NCBI RefSeq assembly: GCF_037975245.1
Contig: NC_092564.1
Coordinates: 2,505,984 to 2,569,983, forward strand
Source: Apostichopus japonicus
Lineage: Eukaryota; Echinodermata; Holothuroidea; Aspidochirotida; Stichopodidae
Reading direction: 5' to 3'
Length of the DNA: 64,000 nucleotides
Below are positions 33,451 to 46,523 of this stretch, in pieces. The notes beneath the pieces were generated by a model. That model was not told where the DNA came from, made no database searches, and was given only the letters and a program-made list of their open reading frames with translations. The position numbers were made by a program, and so were the translations under genes. The first letter of the stretch is position 1; each line of letters starts with the position of its first letter.

Positions 33451-36337
33451 CGGTCTCATTTTTTCGTAGCAAGTATTTAAAATGGCAGAAAATGAGATAG
33501 GGTCTTTTCTGGCCCTACTTTGAGTGTGCTCTATATTCACAAGCAGAGGCATGTTTGAGTTTTAATTTCCATAGGATCCTTGTCCAGTGGTAGTTGTACG
33601 GGAAAAGTGCAAAAAAAAAGTCAAGCGGGTCGTACGTTTTACGAACAGCGCCCTCAAACTTAAGAAATCTCACTTCTGGCCCTAATTGGGGGTCCATTTT
33701 GGGCCTGTGGGTATTTTTTAATTTTTTTTTAAATAGCATTTTTCAGGAGCGTATTGACCCTATTTTTAAAAACTCAAGTCAAAAAGCTGTGTATTTTGTG
33801 TTATCTACTTAAATTTACGACTCGAAAATTGCGAAAATCACTTCGTTCATATGTATGAAAATGCTTGCACAAGCCGATTTGAGTACTTCAAATGACAACA
33901 ACTTCTTAGCATTAGCATACAGGTGCTTAACAATTAGGAGGGTGGTCCACTAGCATAAGGACTACAAATAAACTGCATTTTCAGGGTCATATGCCCAACG
34001 ATGCCTGTGAACAGCGCCCTCAAACATCACATTTTACCAATATTTTGGGCTATTTTGGCATTTCAAGGTCAAATTTGGTCACAATTAAAAGTTTTATTTT
34101 CGGTTTTTAATACAAAATTAGTAAGATATGTATAGGTATGATGCACAGAATGAGCTAAAACATCTTTTATATTAGTTATTAATGCTCTGATGAGCAGCTT
34201 AAAGTGGCGTATATGAGAGTTACATCAGCTCTACAGAAACATGCTTGCGAGGGCAAACAGTGGTAACATTGTATCTTCATTCAAAGAGATGTTAAACAAT
34301 ATTAGAAATTATTGAAATGTATTTATTAAAAGTATTCTGTCTAATACTCTTTGACTCCCTCTCACCCCCACCCCCCCCCCCCAACACCCTCCCCATAGTG
34401 CACTATGCAGATTTGTATGCATACAGTATGTGACTGACTTTTACTGCATAGAGACTGCATAAACATGCATATACTGAATGTTTTGGTATGGTAATCTTCT
34501 GCTTAAAATTGTCTGTATGCATGTAACCCACCCCTCCCACCCACATCCTCTACCCAACCCTATATCAGAATAGAAAATGAATGTGAACCAGTGCGTACAG
34601 TGTGCACTATATACTGTATGTGTGTACATGTATGTTCTGTACAGTGTTATTTTACACCAAGTACTATTTAAATACACACTGTCCAAAATCATGTACAGTA
34701 CTGTATACACACTGTACATATATGTATGTACTGGTTAAAAATTCCTTTTAAAATATTAAAAGTCTTTTAATTTAGTGAATTAGAAAATGCATACACTTCA
34801 TTGCAAATATTTAAAAAGACATTGAAATATGCACAGTATGCACTATGCAGTGTGCACTATATATGTGTGTACATGTTCAGTACAGTGTTATTTTTCACCA
34901 AGCACTTGAAAATAAACACTGTACAAAATCATGTACAGTATACACACTGCACATTTATGTACTGGTTAAACATTCCTTATAAATTATTGAAAGTCTTTTA
35001 ATTTATTGAATTAGCAAAAGCATACACTACATTTCAAATATTTAAAATGACATTGATATATGCACAGTATTGAATGGAATGACCAGTACACAGTGTGTAC
35101 TGTACATGATTGTGGACAGTGTGTATTTTATTTGCTTGGTGTAAAATAACACACATACTGAACATGTACACACATATATAGTGCACACTGTACGCACTGG
35201 TTCACAATTTTCTATTCTGATATAGGGTTGGGTAGAGGATGTGGGTGGGAGGGGTGGGTTACATGCATACAGACAATTTGAAGCAGAAGATTACCATACC
35301 AAAACATTCAGTATACCTTGAATGCATGTTTATGCAGTCTCTATGCAGTAAAAGTCAGTCACATACTGTGTGTATACAAATCTGCTTAGTGCACTATGGG
35401 GAGGGTGCTGGGGGTGGGGGTGAGAGGGAGTCAAAGAGTATTAGACAGAACACTTTTAATAAATACATTTCAATAGTTTCTAATGTTGTTTAACATCTCC
35501 TTGAATGAAGATACAATGTTACCACTGTTTGCCCTCGCAAGCATGTTTCTGTAGAGCTGATGTAACTCTCATACGCCACTTTAAGCTGCTCATCAGAGCA
35601 TTAATAACTAATATAAAAGATGTTTTAGCTCATTCTTTGCATCATAACTATACATATATCTTACTAGTTTTGTATTAAAAACCAAAAAAAAAATTTTTAA
35701 TTGTGACCAAATTTGACCTTGAAATGCCCAAAATAGCCCAACATATTGGTAAAATGTGATGTTTAAGGGTGCTGTTCACAGACATCGTTCAACATATGAC
35801 CCTGGAAATGCAGTTTATTTGTGGTCCTTATGCTAGTAGACCACCCTCTTAATTGTTAAGCACCTGTATGCTAATGCTAAGAAGTTGTTGTCATTTGAAT
35901 TACTCAAATCGGCTTGTGCAAGCATTTTCATACATATGAACGAGGTGATTTTCGCAATTTTCGAGTCAGAAATTTGAGTAGATAACACAAAATACACAAC
36001 TTTCTTACTTGAGTTTCTAAAAATAGGGTCAATACGCTCCTGAAAAATGGTATTTAAAAAAAAAAATTGAAATATACCCACAGGCCCAAAATGGACCCCC
36101 AATTAGGGCCAGAAGTGAGATTTCTTAAGTTTGAGGGCGCTGTTCATAAAACGTACCACCCACTTGACTTTTTTTTGCACTTTTCCCGTACAACTACTAC
36201 TGGGCAAGGATCCCATGGAAATTAAAACTCAAACATGCCTTTGCTTGTGAATATAGAGCACACTCAGAGTAGGGCCAGAAAAGGCCCCTATCTCATTTTC
36301 TGCCATTTTAATTACTTGTTACGAAAAATTGAGACCG
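33451..36337. repeat. Long inverted repeat (2.9 kb, arms about 1.3 kb)
   Basis: The left arm starts CGGTCTCATTTTTTCGTAGC and the right arm ends with its reverse complement, slightly diverged (TTACGAAAAATTGAGACCG). Matching blocks run inward on both sides, for example TGGCCCTACTTTGAGTGTGC against its reverse near 36260, and AACCCTATATCAGAATAGAA against its reverse near 35220. The centre is near 34890. A transcript would fold into a long hairpin. It lies between two transposase pieces and has no coding capacity. Confidence 0.85.
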
Positions 36338-38999
36338 ATCCAATGACCTTTCTCTGAACTTTAGGGTTTATCATCTTAGTTAGGGCTACTATATCCAATT
36401 TGTAGTTCAAGCAAGTTTTTGAAAGAGATAAGTGTTAACTAGGAGCATCACTGACACACCCACACATATAGAGGACTTGAAGGAATAGATAGTCTTTCTA
36501 TTGCTTTTGACTTCTGCAAGGATTCAAAAAGGAAAGCAGACATCAACTTTTAATTCTAAATTAGTAAAATATTTTGACTCACTTAAGATGATTAAGATGA
36601 ACTTCTTGCAATTGTCGGCATTCTTCATTTTCCTTTCCACTCCTTGTTCTTTCCGCTACCTCTTTCAAGTACCACCCACAGTAAACTCAGTCGTCTAGAA
36701 AAATATAATGTTGAAATACTTTAATTAAGCATTTAAAGTATAAGTTTTACTTCACACAATGGTGTAAAATTGAACTGCTTAACCTAATCAAGAAAAAGTT
36801 ATGTAGTGATTAGTGATAGAGTTTTATTGTGTCAATTTGAACCATGTTGTTTTTATGAATACCCATAGAATAATGCAATGAGCATGTTGAAATTGTTTAC
36901 TAATTATAACTGAAGTTAAGCATTCTTTTAGGTACTTTAGAGAATTCCTTTAAAGGAGTATAGGGTGTTGAGAGTAGCTAATTGAGAAAAGAACAAGTAA
37001 AGCTGTACAACATCTTCTCATGTTATTTATTAGACCAATTGATAGGGATGTTTGGAAATAAGACCCTAATCATTTTCCCAGACAGTTGAGGTAAATGTCC
37101 TCAAAGGTGGAAATTAAAACAATTAAAGAAGTTTGACCAAAGGTAAGCATATTTCAATTTCTGGCATATTTGGGGGAACTTTCTGAAAATGTCACTATCT
37201 AAGGGAGTTGTTCATTGACATTTCAGCAGAAAGCACTTTTACTCCTGATTTGAGTGGAGGTTGCAATCAAACTTATGTCACATGTTCTTTAGAACTTCTT
37301 TAAATCAAAATTTTTGACAATAATTCTAATGTTTTTAAGGAATGATAATGCAGCTTTAGTGGCACACTAGCTGTGAGGTGTATTCTCTCCAGTATGTACA
37401 GTACAGTCTTTGTGCTTGCTGAAGCTGAAGCTAACAATAGAGACACATGAATTTTTCTGAAGAAATGTTTAATGGACTGCACATGTAGTTAACTAAACAG
37501 ATTAAATGTCACTGGATTGTATGAAGTTAAAGCCTCCATAGTCAGCAAAGATAAAAGGATGCAATGCCTGTGGTTTTGACACCCCGGGCTATACAGTAAC
37601 CCACCAATTGTGATTGATCAGCAGACCATGTACAGTACTTGAAAGTTATCATTTGTAATGTACACAGCTATTGTTTGTGTGATAATTCTGGCAAAACAGT
37701 CTTACAACAACACTTTCGACCTCACAAGTTTCAGTTTACTTTATCAATGTCTTCATGCTAGTTAATCAATTTAAAGCTACTAGGCTAGCTATGAGGAATT
37801 TGAAATTTTATTCCCCTTTTCCCATGCAATGTATGCAACAATAACTGTCATAAATCCATGCACATTCACAAGATAAAATAATTAGGAATCTTGAACTCTT
37901 TTAAAGATTTCCATAAAGTATTCCTTGGAAATGATGCTTTGTTCACCAATGCCAATTTCTATCATTTCCTACTTCATGCGTGTGCATGGAGAGAAGTCTT
38001 TGTGTATGACACTGGAAGGTGCACTTCTGTTTTGTGGGGCATGTAATCTCCAATATGTTCAAATAAACACCTCATCCAAGCTAGTGCAAATGGAGTTTTT
38101 GTTCTCATCCTTTTCTTGCCTTTATTGCCATGAATTGCATTTTTCTTGCCAACTTGAAATTATTTCAGACAATCTTTGAATAACTTGCTACTAATACCAA
38201 AGAACATACAAAATGCTTTCTCACATACAATCTTCCCACCAATTACATAAATAGAACAAGATTTGTCTCAGGTGTGACATGATCTTTCCTGATGAATCCA
38301 AATCTTGTCCAGAGTGAATTGCTTTAGCTAAGTTTCCCTCACTTCACTAACCTCTAGAAAAGACTGTTCTAGGTCATCGTAAGAAAGCGATTTGATACAG
38401 CTACCATCACAGCAATCAGATTGGAACATAGGCAGTGGATCAAATGCTTGATTGGGTCTCCTTCGTTTTTTCTCACTCCTGGTAAAAAAAAAAGGTTTTG
38501 ATCACATGAAGAAATTGATGCAGAAAATTCTCTGGCAATACCAAAGCTACTGCTACTACTTCCATTTGAACTTATGTCAAGGTACAACCACAGCGAATCA
38601 TTTGTTGTATCTGGAGAAATACTGTAGTACTGATGTTGTGACTCACAGTGACTGCCCCATTCAAACGGCAGTGAAAGTTTTGTTTTAGTATGATTATTTA
38701 AAGTTGGTTCCTCTTCCAAATTTTCCATTTCATTATCCATGCTCACGTTCCTTTTAAGTGTATTAGGTAGGGATGTATTTCCCTTGCTTTTGTGTGGAGA
38801 TAAGAAAAGAGTTGGCTCAATGTCCAATTTGTCAGGATCATCCTCTTTACATTCTGACAGAAAACTGGTAATTTGTTAAAATTTGTAAGGGTTCCTTCAC
38901 ACATTTTGTTTCCCATGTAAGTGGAGCACAATGACAAATGAGCACAACTAAATCTTCATTTACTCAGCTGCACACCACAATAATATGAGCCATGAATGT

Positions 39000-40079
39000 G
39001 AAACAGTATCCAAAGGCATGCATTGAAAGAGTAAGTCCTCACAGCATGACCACTGCTCAACAGTTTTACTCCCTTTCTGTGGTTAACCCTGCTTTTGAAG
39101 ACTGTATATATTCACTGTTGGTTGCTGCAGTATAGACTGCCTTACACTGTGATATGAACTGGCTAGGTGTCATATGATCCTTTATTGACACACTGTTTGA
39201 CCACAACCAAAGAGGCAAAGTTTTCAGGTTTTATTTCCACAATGGAGTTGCAATCAGGCAAGACAATATTGTTGTGATTGATTGCTTCTGAGGTTAGTAC
39301 TTTATGCAGACTGTGTAGCCCTGTTATGAAATCTTGCACATCTGTGAGGTACTGTATGTGGATGTATGGAGGGAGAGGACTTCTCCAATGTCAGTATCAA
39401 TGCTGCAATGTTGAAAAGTGAATTTTTAGTTGACAATATTTTGTCGAAATGGTAGTGTTCTACCAAACTTCAGTACAACTTGTAAAAAAGGACAAAACTC
39501 ATTAACTTCAATAAAATAGCCTGACCTTCAATAATTTTCCTAGCCATTGGGACACAGTCCCTAGTTCCCACAATCACACATAGTGAGAGCAACAAATGTG
39601 AGTAAAAATCTGCACACTGGACCATGCAGGGACATATATATGCCAAAACTGTTATTTGTGTTTTGTTATTTTTTTCTTGGGGGGAGGGGCATGTTTGTAA
39701 CTGGAAAAGCCTGAAATAAATTATAGCAATATGCACTATGTACAGTATGCAATAATGAAGTATATGAGCATATTTGCTGCTATAAAGATTAAATTTGAAA
39801 ATTAGCACTTACCTAAGTTCTTAAATCTGTTCTTGGACTTGTGCTTTTATACAAGATCCAGATCAGATCCTCTGATTTTATCAGACGATCATCTCTCCAC
39901 GGGGTAAACTGATGCATTGATCAAGTCGCATTTGCACTCGAGCCGTACTATGGATCTGATCCTTGCCCGGGCCGGTAAAAAATTCGGATTGGAAATGTGT
40001 CACTCGCAGCCGGAAATCGCGTACTAGTAGTACATTTGGTCCAAAAATTTCGTTTTCAAGGTTCATGGCCTAGAGTGAC
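39000..40079. other. Spacer between the transposase and the Harbinger relic
   Basis: No exon recognised. Bases 39880-40080 are more GC-rich (CACTCGAGCCGTAC, CCCGGGCCGG) than the rest. They could be the promoter of the minus-strand transposase, but no core element is evident. Confidence 0.35.
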
Positions 40080-40390
40080 AATGCTACGTAAGATTCATAG
40101 GTCAGTTATGATTATTATGTTGTATTGTATCGACGATGGTCAGGAATTCAGGATGCAAGCTTTTTACGAAAAACACCCGATTTCGAAGAAGAGTTGACGA
40201 TAAAAATCGTGTCAGTATGGACGCTAGCAACAAGTGTAGAATTTAAAACGATAGGCTCAATATTCGGAGTTGCCCTGGGACAGGGAGTACAACGTATGTG
40301 TCATAACACACGATGTTTTTGTGCGATTACACTTACAGTATCTACTGTACTACCAGGGAGTTGTAATGGGTTGCGGCACAGCTGATCTGT
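40080..40390 (+). pseudogene. PIF/Harbinger transposase relic
   Basis: The frame at 40125-40385 contains TIKIVSVWTLATSVEFKTIG, SIFGVA and a following helix. This resembles the helix-turn-helix region before the DDE domain of PIF/Harbinger transposases (typical pattern LATxxEYRTIxxLFGVxxSTV). Just upstream, in another frame, EFRMQAF resembles the FRM motif of the same proteins. There is no catalytic domain and no terminal repeats found, so this is a broken fragment. Confidence 0.5.
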
Positions 40391-43373
40391 CAATCACTTA
40401 AAACTAGTACGGGGTGGCCAAAGGTCATTTACGGTTAGCATAATAATAATCAGGGTTACCAGCGACAAGTAACAAAAAAACGTTAGATTTGCCAAAATAA
40501 AACCCCAGAAAACGCTAGATAATCAGTTTCACTCACTTGTTATGTGTTGTTTTCAATAATTCGTTGACTGTTCGTTGCACTGATTCATATCATAGGCAGT
40601 CTAGTGATTATTTTAACAAGTTAAAACGGTTAATAACAATCAGGAAATAATACAAGAAAATTAACTGTGGATTTTAAACCCAAGAATGAAAAACCCATTA
40701 ATATTAAAGCAGTTCACGCGGTATTATAGTGTAAAAGCCACGGAAGCCTATAAATATATTTTATTGGGTTGCCAAGTGGTAATTTGGTCTCAAAGTTTCA
40801 GAAAACAAAGTAATTATTTTGTGAATTACCGATTTGGTGCGATTTTTGATAAAACGTATGCTGGAACCCTAGAAAGGTGAAAAAAAATACGCTAGATCTA
40901 TTGTGTGAAAAGGCTAACTCTGGTAACCTTTATAATAGTACTGTAGTAGACTTGTTTAGTTGTACTGCGTAAAAATATGCACTATGCGGAGTTCTCATCA
41001 GTATTACTTGTCAAACACACATGCATATAGTCTTATTTGTGTTAGGTTAGCCTTTCTGTAGAAGTATTCATTTGTGGTTTACATGGATACATTTGGAAAA
41101 TGTCGCTTTCACTTGTGTAAACAGTAGCACGGTGGGGTATGGGGGCAGGGGCATGGAGATCTGCCCCACATCGATGCTAACCCCAGCTCCCAACGACTTT
41201 GCTGATGCTATATAAACAACGGTCGACCTGACCACCTCCCCTCCCCCTCCCCACCCCAAAAAAAATAGCTGCATGCTTGTAAGATAAATTATGGTATATT
41301 TTTTCAGCCAGCTTGTGATCATAACATTAAAATCACTTGCTATAAAGAATATCATTATATCCCCACCCCCCCCCGCCTCACCTATACACATACACATACA
41401 CATTTCTGTTGCGACAAGTCCATTACAATACAGTCCTAGCCGACGGCGCTCAACCCTCCGATTTTCTACAGCCATAGCTATTTTCACTTAATTAATCGCA
41501 CTAACATTGACAATACATTTAAAGCCTCCTAATGTAGCAAAATACATCAAACTTCCATGATAATTTTGGAAAACAGTAAAATGCTTGTGTCTAATTGATA
41601 GGGTTATTTTAATTTTGTTTGGAGTATAATTATACAAATTAACCAATTTACTCTGTGCATTGTGATCAACTCCTAGCTGAATAATGTTACTATATAAAGG
41701 AAAATACCTAGTCTCCAACAAAAGAGGGAAAAAACACATTTTAGCAACAAGATGGAATAGAGGGCGTACTTTTTTGCGACGTGGAAAACACACATATCTC
41801 TGGATCTAAAGGTGTTACAAAATCATCCTTTACATATGTCATTGTCATTAACACAATTAAAAAGATGGGTAAAATTCAAGGTCATATGTATCAATTTGAG
41901 AAAAATATCATGTATATATTTTACAACCAAAATTGTTTATTCGCCGACTCTAGGCATATACTCTCATTTAGGATTTGTTCACATTCAGCACTTCTTATTG
42001 ATTAATATTTTCGGAAATAAGATTGGAAACTGATATGCAGAAGTTATACACAAAATCTATCACATTTAGGGTTGAGGATCTCGCCACCACCTATAGTTAG
42101 TGATGTATTGAATTCGTATAGATTATGCCCGCACGTCATTGGGGTTTAAATTTTGTAATTTTTGTGAAATAATATGTGATACGGAAAAACAGATGTACTT
42201 CGGGTTCTTCATCCATCATTACTGTCCTCTTTCATGTAGTAAAGGGGGGGGGGGCACATCACTTACTTATGGAGGCACAATGTGTATTGTTAAATGCCGT
42301 CCAGGGGGAGGGGTGATAGGGGAGAGTTCTCCCTTCCACTTTGTGAATTTTGGATCAATTTTAAGGGTCCTCAGATGCAATCTGGTGCTATATTTAGCAA
42401 CTTGAAGTAATTTTCGGGCTTGCATCTGTCCAATATTGATGTTTTTAATTTAGGCAAATAAAGATTTTTGTCTGAGTATTTTTTTTTTAACACTACAACC
42501 GCATCTGAAGAGGAAGGGCACCTGGGGCACGATTTTTTTCAGGCCCCAGCCCCCCCCCCCCCTTCGGCGACGCCACTGATGGGTACGTCAATGGTACTTA
42601 ATGGTAACTGGTTTCTTACTATCATAGGAGGCACCCCATACTATAGCCCATCTATCAAAACGGGAAAAAGACATTACGATTAACATATATACATAGACAA
42701 CATATGTACTGCACGCAGCCGCGTACACTACACATATACATATTGGTTAACATGCATGTGTGCCCACGCTTTCTTGTGCCCACGCTTAGGCATTGTGCCC
42801 ACGCTTGAGAAAGTATGACTGAAATATAGTAGTCTTCACAGAAACTGTTTGAAAATTAAGCGATTTAGAAGGCATTAAAACCCAATACAAACGAGTAGAC
42901 CCTTTAGGAACTGCACTATTTAAGAAGCCTATATATTACAAACTTTCTTGAATCCTCTTTCCGACCCCCCCCCCCCCCGCGCCTCTTTATTTTTCAAAGG
43001 TGTTGCATACGGGGAAGTTTTGGTCTCCAGTTAGGTTCAAACCTTGTTATATGCAACTATACAATAGGTTATTTCGAAGGCTTAAAGTTATGATGTATTG
43101 GCCCCATATATGCTACATATTAAAATATGGTCACCTTTGGGTAAAATTCTTAAACCGTTTGATTACCATCTAGGAGGAATTTTACCTCACTGGGAAATTC
43201 AGTCATCTATAGGTGCCTATGACATACCGATCTTGAGAGACATTTACATATTGGTATACGTTGTCGTATGTATCCGTGTCGGTTTCTTGAAAAATATACG
43301 AACTCAGAAGTTCAATGGTAATGCAGGACACTGCGAGTTTCGCCCGTGTATTATTCGACGTGCCGTGTGTATA
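40391..43373. other. Unassigned interior of the giant transposon
   Basis: No gene supported. Several C or G runs occur (41219-41263, 41362-41373, 42243-42254, 42550-42562). The sequence GGCGACGCCACTG at 42566-42578 looks like the end of another CAGTGGCG-type element, but I found no matching start. Confidence 0.35.
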
Positions 43374-43381
43374 CGTACACT

Positions 43382-44702
43382 CAGGGACGTCGCTAGAGGG
43401 GTGGGGGTGTCTCACACCCACCCCCAATCTTTGTAAAACTGATGATAGTTGGAAAATTTGAGTGCGACAGTCCGAATTTCCGACTGTCTCACTCTAATTT
43501 TTCCGACTGTCGCACTCTAATTTCATATATTCTTGTAATTTGTGAGTGACCTACAATTTTCGATCAAAATTGACCTTTAATCAGTCATATTTACCACGTT
43601 TTCCTTGTCACATTTAGAAATTGTATCTCGCGTTCTTTATACTCCACCATACAAAACTTCGTGCGATTTTGAATACTGTACAAAGAAATGCCTAATAAAA
43701 TTACTGTACAACGTATACGATAAAAACGCTCAATGCTTATCTACGGAAGCTTTAAAGTGCCATCAACATGAGAAAAACTTTGCCCCATAGGGTGAAATTT
43801 TTCAGTAAATTGTTTAGATAACAAGATAAAATCTTATAAAAAAAAAAAAAAATGTTGGATTGCTTAGTTGCTTTAACTGAGCAATTGAACAATTTTCTAC
43901 AAAATGATTAATTGACAACTTATCATATCTCGTGAATTGGACATTTTGCTGCAAAATGTTCAGTTGTTCACTTCATTCCATCTGAGCAATGAAAAATTTT
44001 CTGCAAAATATTTAATTGACAACATATCTTATCTTGTCAATTGGACATGTTTTGGCAAAATGTTCAATTGTTCACTTCATTCCAATGGAGCAATTGAAAA
44101 ATTTCTGCAAAATGTTCAATTGATTAGTAACTTATCGTATCAGTCGTCAACTCAACATTTTTCTGCAAAATGTTTAAGTGTTCATTTCATTCCATAATGC
44201 TCAGTTGGAATGATGTGAACAATTGAAATTGTTTTCATGCAAGTGATAAATAGCCTCCCCCCCCCCCAAGAAAATAATATTAAGCGCGCTAGGAAAAAGC
44301 ACTGTATTTTGGGGTAATTCACTATGTCGTCGAATATAATTTGTTGAAAAATGGTTTTCCCCTTTGTTACATTAACATAGCTTTTGTAGTTAGTAGTCTA
44401 TGTAGCCTATCAAGCAGATAACTCAACTCAGTTGCTTACCCGCTTAACCAGAGTGATTAATAAGTTTGTGAAGTGAGGGCCAGTGCTACAAATGTACCGC
44501 AAAAAAATCGGAACAAAATTGCAGTCGCGAAAGATGGGATGTCTGACTAACACTCACCGTATCGTTCACGAGTAGTGCGGGTTTGGGGGGGGGGGATACA
44601 AGGCAGCAGTCGGAATTTTCTGGCTCCAAAACCCATCCAGTTGGAATTTCAGCCACTGCATTCCCCCCCCCCCCACAACTTCAGGCCTTAGCTACGTCCC
44701 TG
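43382..44702. mobile_element. hAT-like non-autonomous element with 8-bp duplication
   Basis: Begins CAGGGACGTCGCTA and ends with the reverse of CAGGGACGTAGCTA. CGTACACT stands immediately before (43374-43381) and after (44703-44710). An 8-bp duplication and CAGGG ends fit the hAT superfamily. It has no transposase and holds a ~100-bp minisatellite. It inserted into the giant element. Confidence 0.88.
43850..44225. repeat. ~100-bp minisatellite inside the hAT-like element
   Basis: Units with TTCTGCAAAATGTTCAATTG, TTCACTTCATTCCA and TTGACAACTTATC recur about four times with divergence. Confidence 0.7.
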
Positions 44703-45523
44703 CGTACACTCACTTTAAAATTGCAAGGGACAACCTAAATGTATACAACCCTGTTGAATACTAAAAATATCCTAGTGGGAATGTGTGATAGTGAGTAATG
44801 ATGTAAAATTTGTTGTACACATAGGTTAACGTTTCATTTATCTGTTCTTCAGGAATCACGCAATAACAGAAATTCAATGATATTTAACGGTAACGGGTCT
44901 AAGACTATAGTCAACTATCCCCATTCCCTCTTTTGTGGTATGTTATTTACATTTTCTATTGTGTACTTTGCAAAGAGGGCAATTATGTAGGTGAACAGGC
45001 TCCCGGTTCCGCTAACGTTTTAGTAATCACAAATAGTATATTTCGTGATAATTTGATCAGATTCCCCGTTTCCGAACATTTCAATCTTCATAGACATTCT
45101 CTCAAAAACTAAAAATGTATTTTAATTGCCTCGAACTTCAAATTCGCTACTGAACGTAAACGTAAAGAAATCGATTGGATCTTTCGTATTAAGTCACCGG
45201 CCTCGACAAAGACTTGGGACCCCTTAAGTGCCTTAACAACTATCAGTTCTACAAACATGTTATCCGTTCTTTGCTCATTCATCCGCTTCCTGTATAGTCA
45301 TGGTTTATTTGGTTTTTAATTCCATCAATGCAACTTACACTTATCTAGCGTCAAACTTTCATTGTGTTAGTATATTTTGTACTTTTCATTCGACTGCCAA
45401 GTATTGCTAACGAAGGCCCCAAGGGGACCGAAATTCTAATATATTTTCTAAAACTTTACTCCTTATTTGTCAATTATGAGTCATATCTTATTTCTCTGGT
45501 TTTCTATAATAATAATAATAATA

Positions 45524-45690
<167 letters not shown>

Positions 45691-46370
45691 TTATTTTCAA
45701 TGAAATGCATCATATATTTGTTTAATGCAGCTTCTTTGTTATTCCCATCCATCCATACCTATCCACGTACATGCATTGCATACATACACTCACGCATGCA
45801 CACATGCATACACCATGGAGGGAAAACTGTTTTTACCTCCATGGAGGTTAAACTGTTTTTACCTCCATTTTACCTGGTTTTTTTACCTGTTTTTGACCTC
45901 CATGCATACACATACTGGTAGGTATATAAATGATCCTATTCGCCAAACACACTGTTTTCATTATTTACAACTATAGTTCTAATTAAAGGCTAAGGCCATG
46001 GCATGTCGTCAACTTAAAAAACGTTAACCTTCATTTCCTGTGTGAGAGAACGCAACGTGATAGGAATGATTACGTAATATCATCTTTCATCGGCCCTCTC
46101 GATGTTGACCGCAAACGTGGAGATGTTCAACCAGACTTTGTTGTCTTTTTTCTACCACAAACATCCGCACTATTATTTGATATCGTTAATTTTCACTGTG
46201 GTAGTTGCATACACATACGTATACGTTTGTTAGACCAGGGAGTTGTTCAGACCGCCAACGTATTTATACACTGACAAGGTTAGACTGCTCATGCACGGAT
46301 GCACCAAACGCAAAATCGTAGAGCCGAAGTTGCGAAAAAGTTCGAAACGCCTAAATAATAATTTTATAAA

Positions 46371-46523
46371 ATGACGAGACCAAGAAATTGGTGTGTGGCA
46401 GAGGAAGACTCAAGATTTTTCTTTTTTTCGGACTTGTCCGGACTCTACTTTTGGAACCAAAGAGCCCTTGTCACCAATTACATGAAGATTCGAAATATAC
46501 CGCCGATCCCAAACAGCATTAAG
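46371..46523 (+). CDS. Candidate first coding exon, unknown protein
   Basis: An ATG opens 51 codons (MTRPRNWCVAEEDSRFFFFS and on) ending exactly at AAG followed by the good donor GTGAGG. It could be the first exon of the ParB/Srx-like gene downstream, but its phase (0) does not fit the next exon I recognise (48550, phase 2), so at least one exon between them would be needed. No family resemblance was seen. Confidence 0.3.

Larger units (their letters stand above)
30725..38853 (-). pseudogene. Decayed transposase of the giant element
   Basis: Pieces read on the minus strand in N-to-C order: a possible acidic exon 38853-38647; 38478-38352 with SDCCDGSCIKSLSYDDLEQS; about 38112-37885 with FALAWMRCLF, GDYMPHKTEVHLPVSYTKTS; about 37445-37370 with FSKHKDC; 36689-36583 with EVAERTRSGKENEECRQLQE; and 31341-30725 with HDSNMTITCNLWTLV and LFLQMDNCYRENKN. 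The same order of motifs, including a GDxMP..HLP..TK block and LxLQLDNxxRENKN, occurs in a family of eukaryotic transposase-like proteins that I associate with Pfam DUF7869, though I cannot check this. The usual GHTHEDID block after ENKN is missing. The C-terminus has a small beta-barrel-like module (YFGEVTKIEKDEVILHWM). Several internal stops and frameshifts are present, so it is not functional. The phase between the first two pieces does not close. Confidence 0.7.

Noticed and set aside
42550-42578. Second CAGTGGCG-type transposon end
   Set aside because: Only one terminus is visible and no matching start or duplication was found.
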